Of a DNA stretch of 64,000 nt, positions 9,143 to 16,660 are shown piece by piece (the stretch's first letter is position 1; each line of letters starts with the position of its first letter). The position numbers and the translations under genes are program-made. This DNA is from Rhodocyclaceae bacterium (GTDB taxonomy: Bacteria > Pseudomonadota > Gammaproteobacteria > Burkholderiales > Rhodocyclaceae): positions 689,375 through 753,374 of the forward strand of contig JADKHX010000003.1 of assembly GCA_016721505.1 (NCBI GenBank). The letters are read 5' to 3'. The notes under the pieces were generated by a model, which worked only from the letters and a program-made list of their open reading frames with translations, made no database searches and was not told the origin of the DNA.

Positions 9143-10582
9143 CTATCCGCCCGGCCCGCAATCCAAACAGCGCTCGGTTTGCGGCTCCACAACGGCAGGC
9201 ACATGTTTCAACGCATCGCGCAAGGAACGCAGCCCGGTACGCAGACCTTCTTCGATCACCGGATGATAAAAAGGGCTGTCGAGCATTTGCTCCACGGTGT
9301 CGCCGCGTTGCACTGACCACGACAACAAATGCCCCAAATGCTCGGCGGCAGGACCTATCATTTCGGCGCCCAAAAAACGGCCGCTAGCGTACTCGGCATA
9401 CAAGCGTAAAGCACCCTGATTCTTCAGAATTACCCGGCTGCGTCCTTGATCCTCAAACGACACTTCGCCCACTGCAAATGGTTTGCCTGAGGCCGTCAGT
9501 CGGGCGAAACTTTGCCCGGCCAGCATGATTTGTGGATCAGTGAACGCCACCGCTAACGGCGCACGACGCACTTGCGCCGTGACATCCGGAAAACGCCCCG
9601 CATTGTCGCCGGCGATCCGTCCTTCATCCGCGGCTTCGTGCAGCAGTTCGAGTTCAGCATTCACATCGCCGGCGATAAAAACATGGCTGTCGCCAATCTG
9701 CCCGGTGGTGGGATCAAAGCGCGGCACGCCATCGCTGTCCATTGGCAGGCCGGTGTTTTCCAAGCCTAGCTGCCGCACGTTCGGAGTTCGCCCGCTGGCA
9801 GCCAATAAGCATTCGAAACGCTGTTCGTCATCGCCCAATCGCACCACAACCTGTTCGCCCTCGCGGCGGAGTTGCACGTCCTTGGCGTTCATTTGCAATG
9901 GCAGATCGCGTGAAAAAATCTTCAGGGTTTCTGCCTGCAAGGCCGGATCGGTCAGCGGCCCGATGCGGCCACTGCGGCCATACAAGCGCACCCGCACCCC
10001 GAGGCGATGCAGCGCTTGGGCCAACTCCAGCGCGATCACGCCAGCACCCATCACGGCGACTGACTGCGGCAGTGTCTGCCAGGCAAACACATCATCGTTG
10101 ATGATCAATCGTTCGCCCAGCGCCTCGCGCCATCGCGTAGGCACGTTGGGGTGAGAGCCGGTGGCAATCACAATGCGTTTGGCCACAACGATAGTGTGTT
10201 GATCAACTTGCAATGTATGCGCATCGACAAAACGCGCGTGCCCGAGCAAGCGGTGTTCGGCCGGCCAGCTTTCCACCGAGTCAACTACAAAACCAACAAA
10301 CCGGTCGCGCTCCTCACGCACCCGTTTCATCACCGCCTGGCCATCAACTTTGACCGAATCAACCACCACACCAAATGGCGCCGCATGCTGCGCGCTGTGC
10401 GCCGCTTCGGCTGCCGCGATCAGCAGTTTGCTGGGCATGCACCCGACGCGCGCGCAGGTGGTGCCATACACGCCAGCTTCGATCACCAGCACATTCTTGG
10501 TATGCGCCAACGCGGCACGGTAGGCCGACATTCCAGCGGTTCCAGCGCCGATGATGGCGACATCAACATTGATTGTTTTCAT
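9143..10582 (-). CDS. Dihydrolipoamide dehydrogenase-like flavoprotein disulfide reductase
   Basis: FAD/NAD(P) enzyme of 479 residues. The N-terminal GAGTAG dinucleotide motif and redox-active CARVGC (near residues 43-48) place it in the class I pyridine nucleotide-disulfide oxidoreductases. A second Rossmann motif VMGAGVIALELAQ binds the pyridine nucleotide, and FIAGDVN is the second FAD motif. The C-terminal dimerisation domain has HPVIEE, equivalent to the catalytic His-Glu pair. It stands alone, with no lipoamide E1/E2 genes nearby, so the disulfide substrate is uncertain; a Lpd3/mercuric reductase-like role is possible. The tail ends CLDCGPGG with two extra cysteines. Confidence 0.88.
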   Translation of the reverse strand: MKTINVDVAIIGAGTAGMSAYRAALAHTKNVLVIEAGVYGTTCARVGCMPSKLLIAAAEAAHSAQHAAPFGVVVDSVKVDGQAVMKRVREERDRFVGFVVDSVESWPAEHRLLGHARFVDAHTLQVDQHTIVVAKRIVIATGSHPNVPTRWREALGERLIINDDVFAWQTLPQSVAVMGAGVIALELAQALHRLGVRVRLYGRSGRIGPLTDPALQAETLKIFSRDLPLQMNAKDVQLRREGEQVVVRLGDDEQRFECLLAASGRTPNVRQLGLENTGLPMDSDGVPRFDPTTGQIGDSHVFIAGDVNAELELLHEAADEGRIAGDNAGRFPDVTAQVRRAPLAVAFTDPQIMLAGQSFARLTASGKPFAVGEVSFEDQGRSRVILKNQGALRLYAEYASGRFLGAEMIGPAAEHLGHLLSWSVQRGDTVEQMLDSPFYHPVIEEGLRTGLRSLRDALKHVPAVVEPQTERCLDCGPGG

Positions 10583-10740
10583 ATACGGCTCGCTAGTCTG
10601 TTGTCGGCATCACTATGCACTACAAATTCAGTACAAGTGGCATTAGCTTGCTTCGCGGTGGGGCTAGCTAGTTTTGACTAGCGATTGGATCAAGAAATCC
10701 ATACGCGACAGGTCGCACTTTGCAGCCGCGCTCTGCAAAT

Positions 10741-11112
10741 CTACCGAGCACGGAGTGCTAGCAATTGCAGTGTTGATAACACCGTAGTCGCAAGCAATAA
10801 GGCAATTGACATTGGCTGCAGGAATTCCTCAGAACCCGAAAGAAAAAAGGCCGAGTGAATGAGCACCGTCAAAAAACCTAGACCGGCGATCAGCGTGTAG
10901 TAAGCACGTGCCGTTGGCGAACCTGTTGCAACCTGTGCCTGTGCATAAAGCACCAAAGCAATGATCGGCAGATTCAACAGCAAATTGATTTGGTTGCCGC
11001 CGGGAATACGGAACAACTCCCACTCGTGCCAGAACGCGGCATCAATTTGATGCGTGATCAAGACGGTGGCGTTGAGCAGGAAAAGCAGTTTCTGATATGG
11101 ATTGAATGCCAT
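10741..11112 (-). CDS. Small four-helix membrane protein (DUF6713-like)
   Basis: Predicted integral membrane protein of 123 residues with about four hydrophobic helices. The stretch HQIDAAFWHEWELF followed by a PGG turn resembles the DUF6713 family as I remember it. No catalytic motif is evident. It is a single gene with about 140-bp gaps on both sides. No function is proposed. Confidence 0.65.
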   Translation of the reverse strand: MAFNPYQKLLFLLNATVLITHQIDAAFWHEWELFRIPGGNQINLLLNLPIIALVLYAQAQVATGSPTARAYYTLIAGLGFLTVLIHSAFFLSGSEEFLQPMSIALLLATTVLSTLQLLALRAR

Positions 11113-11250
11113 GGCGAGCGTCGATTATCTCAAGTTGCGGGCGGGTAGCGAATGGTGCGCCATCAGGCCGCTTGGCTGCAACTACCTCAGAGGTAATCAG
11201 CGTGAATCCTTGTGCAGATCCCAAGTCACGCGACCTATCCGGCTTGAAGT

Positions 11251-11697
11251 CTAGCCTCCGGCTGTTGCTCCACCATTACCGTTTTGCAGTAGACGATTGC
11301 CGGCTTGAATACCCAGCCATGCCATGGGTAGATAGGCGACCAGCAGATCCAGCGCGATGAACCAAGCTGGTGCTGGGATCATGAAGCTCGCTGCAATGCC
11401 GCCACACAGATTAACCACGCCGATCGCATAGGCGAATCGTCCCTTTACCGTTGCCGCAATCAGATAAGCGACAAGCGCGCCGACCAAAGTACCAAGCGCA
11501 TGCGCCAAAAAAGGCATGAGGAAATGGCGTGGCTCGAACAGATGCATGCCTTGGCTGAGGCTCTCGGCGTTGTTCACGTCGACACCGATCGGGGGAGGAA
11601 TGATGGCTGGGCTAATGGTAATGAGTGCCATGTTGACGAACCCGCCAATGACGATTCCCACTATGACTGCGAGTACATTTCGCAATAGTTTTGGCAT
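11251..11697 (-). CDS. Hypothetical membrane protein
   Basis: About 148 residues with four hydrophobic helices and a glycine-rich C-terminal tail. The ATG at 11697 is chosen because GAGGAG lies eight bases upstream; a TTG six bases earlier would sit on the ribosome site itself. The family is one of widespread small membrane proteins without an assigned role. It lies downstream of the APH/GNAT gene group on the same strand but 109 bp away from it, so co-transcription is possible and not shown. Confidence 0.7.
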   Translation of the reverse strand: MPKLLRNVLAVIVGIVIGGFVNMALITISPAIIPPPIGVDVNNAESLSQGMHLFEPRHFLMPFLAHALGTLVGALVAYLIAATVKGRFAYAIGVVNLCGGIAASFMIPAPAWFIALDLLVAYLPMAWLGIQAGNRLLQNGNGGATAGG

Positions 11698-11805
11698 CTG
11701 CAATCCTCCTCAAAACCTAAGGTTTGATGGGTCAGCGAAGCGACACAAAACGGGATACAGAATCACACTGCCTAGCTGGAGAGTGAATTGTCCGCCTTTT
11801 CCGCA

Positions 11806-12798
11806 TTAACGGGAACTGCCAGCGGACTGCAAGCGACTTTGGTCTGCCAATGCCGCCTGCACGCTGGCAAGTTGGAACTCCCACAGCCAGCGCATCTTTG
11901 TCAGCGTGTCTGTCTTCGAACACCATTCAAACGGAACATTCAGGCATTGCTCGACTGACAATCGCCAATCCGCTTGTGCTTGTTGCCATGAATAATCCGG
12001 CCGACCAACTGCTTCATACCAATGGCGCAATATTTTCCCTTCGCACTCGCGTCGCGTTTGCGGCGACCACCAAATGACTAAAAAGTAGGCGAGATCGGCG
12101 ACCGCAAGACCGTAGGTCAGCGACCAATCGAACGGTTGCCGGTCGAGAAAATACACCGGCAACTCAGCATCTTTCGGTGTCAATATGTTGGTCGGATTTA
12201 GATCGCCATGAAGTAACGACATGCCATGCGGGTTGGCCCAGCGCGCTCGAAAGGCTTGCTCGTGCTGATCAAAGCGCGCACGCAGTATCTGCCCGGTCGC
12301 ATGCTCCATTGGCACAACGCCCGGACGAATCTCGTCAAAATATCGATTCATTGCCTGCGCATCCGGCACCGCGCACGATTCCCAGTGATGCCGATGCATC
12401 CGTCCCAACGCCTGCGCAACGGCGATGCCATAGGCCAGCGTTGGCGGCACCTCTTTTCGGTCGTGATGCGTTGCGGTCAAGTCCTCCAGCAGCAGGTGAT
12501 AGCCAACGGCCGGATCGTATTGCGCGTCGAAACAACGTACCAAGGGCGCGTCGATCAAGCCAAGATAGTCTCGCGTGTAGTAATCAACTTCAGAGCGGCC
12601 GAAGGTGTTGCCTGCGCAAATCTTCAGCCTCACCGCGCACCACGTGTCATCGCCCAACTCGACCTCGAGCGCTAGCTGTTGCGACCAGTTTCCGTGACCG
12701 TTCGCAATACGAAAGCTCGCCACCGGCCGCCCAAGTACTTCACTCAGCCACGGCACGGTGACTTCTGTGGCATTGCGAATTACCAAGTTCGTCTTCAT
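11806..12798 (-). CDS. Aminoglycoside phosphotransferase-family kinase
   Basis: Predicted small-molecule kinase of the APH/choline kinase fold, about 330 residues from the ATG at 12798; the longer frame upstream would extend into the neighbouring gene region. The catalytic loop reads HGDLNPTNIL and the metal-binding segment FLDRQPFDW. The ATP-binding N-lobe is divergent. The usual acceptors of the family are aminoglycosides, choline, homoserine or related alcohols; nothing here decides between them. It follows a GNAT acetyltransferase gene on the same strand, a pairing also seen in resistance-like clusters, but antibiotic resistance is not implied by sequence alone. Confidence 0.8.
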   Translation of the reverse strand: MKTNLVIRNATEVTVPWLSEVLGRPVASFRIANGHGNWSQQLALEVELGDDTWCAVRLKICAGNTFGRSEVDYYTRDYLGLIDAPLVRCFDAQYDPAVGYHLLLEDLTATHHDRKEVPPTLAYGIAVAQALGRMHRHHWESCAVPDAQAMNRYFDEIRPGVVPMEHATGQILRARFDQHEQAFRARWANPHGMSLLHGDLNPTNILTPKDAELPVYFLDRQPFDWSLTYGLAVADLAYFLVIWWSPQTRRECEGKILRHWYEAVGRPDYSWQQAQADWRLSVEQCLNVPFEWCSKTDTLTKMRWLWEFQLASVQAALADQSRLQSAGSSR

Positions 12799-12847
12799 GG
12801 ATTGTCGTGCATCATCCCAGCGGTAGTAGGAAATGCATATCAACCAA

Positions 12848-13432
12848 TTACGATGTGGATTCCACGCGGTCGCGTTCGACCAGCTGCAGATAAGCCTCTG
12901 GCGCACCGGCGCAAAGGGGCTTCATCATCACGCGAACCGTGCTTACCAGCTTCCCCATTTGTATCCCCGTCCTCTGGCGCAATTCCGCATATCCCACCTT
13001 CTGCCAAAACCGCTCCGCCTGCTGATTACCCAGCACCACACCTAAACGTATCCACTGTGCGCCATTGCCACGCATCCAATCCTCCAGCGCCGAGTAGCTT
13101 GCAAGTGCCACACCACTCCCATGCAGGCGAGTCGCGACGATGAATAAGCCGATATGCCAAACATTGGCCGCGATGAAGTTCGAAAGAATAGACGCTATCG
13201 CGAGCCATTGCCCATCGTCATCGACAAAGGCAATCAGCAATTGCTTGTCGTAAGGCATGCCCGCTGGAGGGCGATCAGTGAACTCCTGCCACGCCTCATC
13301 ATCGCGCGGCGGCATGCCATTCACCGCGATAAAGTATTCGGGGTTGGCATCGAAGAATTTCTGCAATACGGGAACATCACTTTCGGTGATCTCGCATGCG
13401 CGCAGACTGTCGATTGTGAATAACGCTTTCAT
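12848..13432 (-). CDS. GNAT-family N-acetyltransferase
   Basis: Acetyl-CoA dependent acetyltransferase of about 194 residues; start taken at the ATG at 13432, four bases after the stop of the upstream membrane-protein gene. The GNAT core runs from roughly residue 15 to 160, with the acetyl-CoA loop region near LHGSGVALASYSAL (RxxGxG/A-like) and the WIRLGVVLGNQQAERFWQKVGY block typical of motif B. The acceptor is unknown. Tight spacing with the upstream gene and shared strand with the kinase downstream suggest a three-gene unit. Confidence 0.85.
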   Translation of the reverse strand: MKALFTIDSLRACEITESDVPVLQKFFDANPEYFIAVNGMPPRDDEAWQEFTDRPPAGMPYDKQLLIAFVDDDGQWLAIASILSNFIAANVWHIGLFIVATRLHGSGVALASYSALEDWMRGNGAQWIRLGVVLGNQQAERFWQKVGYAELRQRTGIQMGKLVSTVRVMMKPLCAGAPEAYLQLVERDRVESTS

Positions 13433-13436
13433 AGTC

Positions 13437-13814
13437 CTATGCTGCCCAAAAAAATCGCGTGAGCGCAAAACCGAGCGCGAATAAATAGCCGTACGAGAAA
13501 CGATCAATGCGAAATAAGGTCTGCGCGCGCTTGGCCCTCCATGCGCCCATCCATGACATACACAAACCGACGGCAATCGGCGTGAGCAATAGATTTATCC
13601 AACGCCATGTCTCACCAGAAACCGCATTGTGAGGGAACAACCATAGGCTAGCGCCACCGAAGATCAAGCCAAAAATCGCGTAGCCGATTGCCGCCAGCCA
13701 TGGACTTGGGGGCTTGTGGAACGGCTCGACCATTGCGTGTAATCCCAGTTCCAACAATGCCTCGGCAATAACTTGGATGAGAAACTCCAGCAGCAGTTCG
13801 ATGAGGATTTGCAT
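13437..13814 (-). CDS. Hypothetical membrane protein
   Basis: About 125 residues starting at the ATG at 13814. The N-terminal 30 residues are rich in leucine and glutamate (an amphipathic helix), followed by three or four membrane helices. No known domain is recognised. Its stop is four bases upstream of the GNAT start, so both are probably translated from one mRNA. Confidence 0.7.
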   Translation of the reverse strand: MQILIELLLEFLIQVIAEALLELGLHAMVEPFHKPPSPWLAAIGYAIFGLIFGGASLWLFPHNAVSGETWRWINLLLTPIAVGLCMSWMGAWRAKRAQTLFRIDRFSYGYLFALGFALTRFFWAA

Positions 13815-13884
13815 CAACTATGTGTCCGAGTATTTGAAAAGCAAAAGTTTGTCGTATCGTGTGTTCATGGAAATCTCTTACAAC

Positions 13885-13910
13885 AGCGTATCGCCAGCAC
13901 CAACTGGCTA
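13885..13910 (+). repeat. Dispersed hairpin repeat, copy 2
   Basis: Core GCCAGCACCAACTGGC at 13893-13908. The stop codon of the molybdopterin oxidoreductase gene (13908-13910, minus strand) lies at the edge of the repeat, so the repeat abuts the coding end exactly. Confidence 0.8.
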
Positions 13911-16112
13911 GCTCCTTCGATTCCCGGTATTGAGATCGAAATTTTTGAATGGCAACTCGCGGATGCGCTTACCTGTCAATGCGAATAGTGCATTGCCGAC
14001 CGCCGCTGCGATAGGCGCGGTGCCCGGCTCTCCGGCACCGCCGGTGCGGGCTCCGGACTCGATGAAGCGCACTTCGTGTTGTGGCGCATCGGCCATCCGC
14101 ACCATTTCGTAATCAGGGAAATTGCGCTGTACCACGCGACCCTTGTCGATGGTGATTTCGCCGTAGAGTGCTGCCGTCAGTCCATAAATGGCGCCACCTT
14201 GAATCTGTGCGACAAAGGTCGCCGGATTAATCACCTCGCCCGGATCGACCGCGCTCCAGACTTGGTGCACGCGCACGCGGCCATCGGCGTTGAGCGAAAC
14301 TTCAGCGACCTGTGCCACGATGGTGCCAAAGGCATCCCGGATGGCGATACCGCGCGCACGACCTTGAGCCGGTTTGGTTTCCCAGCCGGCCATAGCCGCA
14401 GCTAGTTCAAGCACTGCCTTATGCCTCGGTGCGCCGCCCAAATGCGCGCGGCGGAAGGCAAACGGATCTTGCCCGGCAGCGTAGGCCAATTCGTCCACAA
14501 AGGTTTCAATAAAAAACCCCATCTGGGTGTGATCGACGCTACGCCATGGCCCCCACGGAATCGGATTTAGTCCCTTCACATAGCGCGATGCCTGATTGGC
14601 GAAATCGTAGTTCACCATGGTCGCTTCCGGCGGGTCAAACTTCTCGGTGAATTGATGCAGCCAGGCCGTCACCTTGCCCTTCTCGTCCAGCGCCGCCTTC
14701 ATGCGCGAGACAGAGGCGTGGCGATAATTGTCCTGCGTCATATCCTCTTCACGCGTGAATACGACTTGCACCGGTCCTTGCACCTGCCGTGCCACACCGA
14801 TTGCATGCTTGAGGTAATTCAAGGTCGATCCGCGCCGCCCGAAACCACCGCCCATCGCCGTGTGATGCAAGCTGACATCGTCAATCGAAATCCCCGCAAA
14901 TTTTGCCGCTGCCGCGCGCGCGCCGAGCCCGTCTTGAAAGCCACCCCACACCGTCAGCTTGTCGTTTTCAAAATGTGCGGTGCAGTTAACCGTTTCCATA
15001 GTTGCGTGCGCCAAATACGGCACGCAATAGGTTGCCTCGATGATCTTTTTCGCGCCCTTAAGCACGGCATCAGCATCGCCAGTGCTGTGATCAGTCTTGA
15101 ACTTGCCGGCATCGAGCGCGGCGTCCATTGCGGCAAAAATAGATTGGGATGAAATCGTCGCGTTGGGGCCATCGTCCCATACCGGTTTCAGCGCCAATAG
15201 CGCTTCTTTTGCGCGCCAGGTATTGTCGGCAACCACAGCGACCGCATCGGCAAGTTTCACCACCTGCTTGACGCCGCGCATCGCCTTGGCCGGCGCTGCG
15301 TCGACCGACTTCAGCGTACCGCCGAAAACCGGGCTCGCCGCGACCACCGCGAAGCTCAAATTCGGTAAGCGCAGATCGAGACCATAGACCGCCGTGCCGT
15401 CGACCTTTGGCGGAATATCGAAGCGTGCAATCGGCTTGCCGACTATCGTGTAATCCTTCTTCGCCTTCAGCGGCACATCGGCCGGTGCATCAAAGCTCGC
15501 GGCAATGGCGGCCATCTCGCCATAGGTCGCTGTCTTGCCCGAGGCATGGCTGAGCTTGCTTTGCTTGGCAATAACCTCAGCCTCCGGCACGCCCCAGCTT
15601 GTCGCTGCCGCCTTGATCAGCATCGCGCGCGCCGCTGCGCCGGTGCGCCGCATGCCCTCGACACCAGTAAAGCGCACGGAGGTGCTGCCGCCGGTTACCT
15701 GCAGGTTTATTACTTCCGCAATTTTGCGAAAGCTGAAATCGGCCGTCCCCGCCAGCACACTCGGGATAGTCTTGTCGCCGCGTAGAAAACCTTGCGCTAG
15801 CGCGGCGTTGGCGAAAGCCTTATCCGCCGGCGCTTGTTCCATCCGTACCAACGACCAATCGGCATCGAGTTCCTCGGCCAGCATCATTGGCAATGAGGTG
15901 TGCACTCCTTGGCCCATTTCCGAGTGCGGAACAATTACCGTCACGCTGTTGTCAGTGCCGATCCGCACCCACGCAGTGACCATCGTCGCGCCGTCTTTGC
16001 CGGCGATCTTTCGTGCGCGTCCAAGGGTCGTCAATGGCATCAATGCATAACCAATCGCCAAACCACCGGCAGCGGCAATACCGCTGAAAATAAAAAATCT
16101 GCGCGAGACCAT
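13908..16112 (-). CDS. Molybdenum hydroxylase large subunit (IorB-like), Tat-exported
   Basis: Large catalytic subunit of a xanthine oxidase-family molybdenum hydroxylase of the isoquinoline 1-oxidoreductase beta type, about 734 residues. The ATG at 16112 is preferred because it opens on a twin-arginine signal (SRRFFIF) and follows GGGAG. Molybdopterin-contact motifs include HSEMGQGVHT near residue 70, GGFGRRG, and GGAGEPGTAP near the C-terminus, where the Glu is the conserved catalytic base. It is ten bases downstream of its [2Fe-2S] partner gene. The electron acceptor (often a c-type cytochrome) is not encoded in this window. The substrate is probably an aldehyde or N-heterocycle, by family. 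Confidence 0.92.
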   Translation of the reverse strand: MVSRRFFIFSGIAAAGGLAIGYALMPLTTLGRARKIAGKDGATMVTAWVRIGTDNSVTVIVPHSEMGQGVHTSLPMMLAEELDADWSLVRMEQAPADKAFANAALAQGFLRGDKTIPSVLAGTADFSFRKIAEVINLQVTGGSTSVRFTGVEGMRRTGAAARAMLIKAAATSWGVPEAEVIAKQSKLSHASGKTATYGEMAAIAASFDAPADVPLKAKKDYTIVGKPIARFDIPPKVDGTAVYGLDLRLPNLSFAVVAASPVFGGTLKSVDAAPAKAMRGVKQVVKLADAVAVVADNTWRAKEALLALKPVWDDGPNATISSQSIFAAMDAALDAGKFKTDHSTGDADAVLKGAKKIIEATYCVPYLAHATMETVNCTAHFENDKLTVWGGFQDGLGARAAAAKFAGISIDDVSLHHTAMGGGFGRRGSTLNYLKHAIGVARQVQGPVQVVFTREEDMTQDNYRHASVSRMKAALDEKGKVTAWLHQFTEKFDPPEATMVNYDFANQASRYVKGLNPIPWGPWRSVDHTQMGFFIETFVDELAYAAGQDPFAFRRAHLGGAPRHKAVLELAAAMAGWETKPAQGRARGIAIRDAFGTIVAQVAEVSLNADGRVRVHQVWSAVDPGEVINPATFVAQIQGGAIYGLTAALYGEITIDKGRVVQRNFPDYEMVRMADAPQHEVRFIESGARTGGAGEPGTAPIAAAVGNALFALTGKRIRELPFKNFDLNTGNRRS

Positions 16113-16122
16113 GGCCGCTCCC

Positions 16123-16572
16123 CTACGCTTTCGCGGCGGCATGAATCGCCGTGCGGATTTGCGCATAGCTGCCACAACGGCAGATATTGGTCATCGCCGC
16201 GTCAATTTCGGCGTCGGTCGGCTTTGGCTTTTCAGTGAGCAATGCCACCGCCGCCATGATCTGACCCGACTGGCAATAGCCACATTGCGGCGCCTGCGCG
16301 TCAACCCACGCCTGCTGTACACGGTGCAAGGTGCCGCCGGTTTTCAAACCTTCAATCGTGGTGATGGTCTTGCCGGCTGCCGAGGCTGCCGGAAACACGC
16401 AACTGCGCGTCGCCACACCGTCGACCAACACCGTACAAGCGCCGCACGCTGCGACGCCGCAACCGTACTTTGTTCCGGTTAGATTCAGCACATCGCGCAG
16501 CACCCACAGCAGCGGCATACCCTCCTCGACGTCGACTGCGTGTGATGCCCCATTCACTGTCATCGAGACCAT
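16123..16572 (-). CDS. [2Fe-2S] subunit of molybdenum hydroxylase (IorA-like)
   Basis: Small iron-sulfur subunit, about 149 residues from the ATG at 16572, which has AGGA six bases upstream; a GTG at 16599 is possible. The plant-type cluster is bound by CGVAACGAC plus the Cys in RSCVFP, and the second cluster by QCGYCQSGQ and NICRCGSY. It passes electrons from the molybdenum subunit encoded directly downstream. Length and order match IorA. No FAD subunit is present, as expected for the IorAB type. Confidence 0.94.
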   Translation of the reverse strand: MVSMTVNGASHAVDVEEGMPLLWVLRDVLNLTGTKYGCGVAACGACTVLVDGVATRSCVFPAASAAGKTITTIEGLKTGGTLHRVQQAWVDAQAPQCGYCQSGQIMAAVALLTEKPKPTDAEIDAAMTNICRCGSYAQIRTAIHAAAKA

Positions 16573-16660
16573 CTGCGATCCTTTTTCCTTGGCTAGCACT
16601 TAATTCTATTCAGTGCCGAGCTAAGCGCAAGGCGATCCGTTGGCGCGTTTGTCCGTCTGC

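Noticed and set aside
12177..12761. Long plus-strand frames opposite the phosphotransferase gene
   Set aside because: They lie fully inside the intact minus-strand APH gene, lack a ribosome site and show no domain; they are shadows.
14652..15152. Plus-strand frame of 166 codons
   Set aside because: Shadow of the molybdenum hydroxylase gene in high-GC codons.
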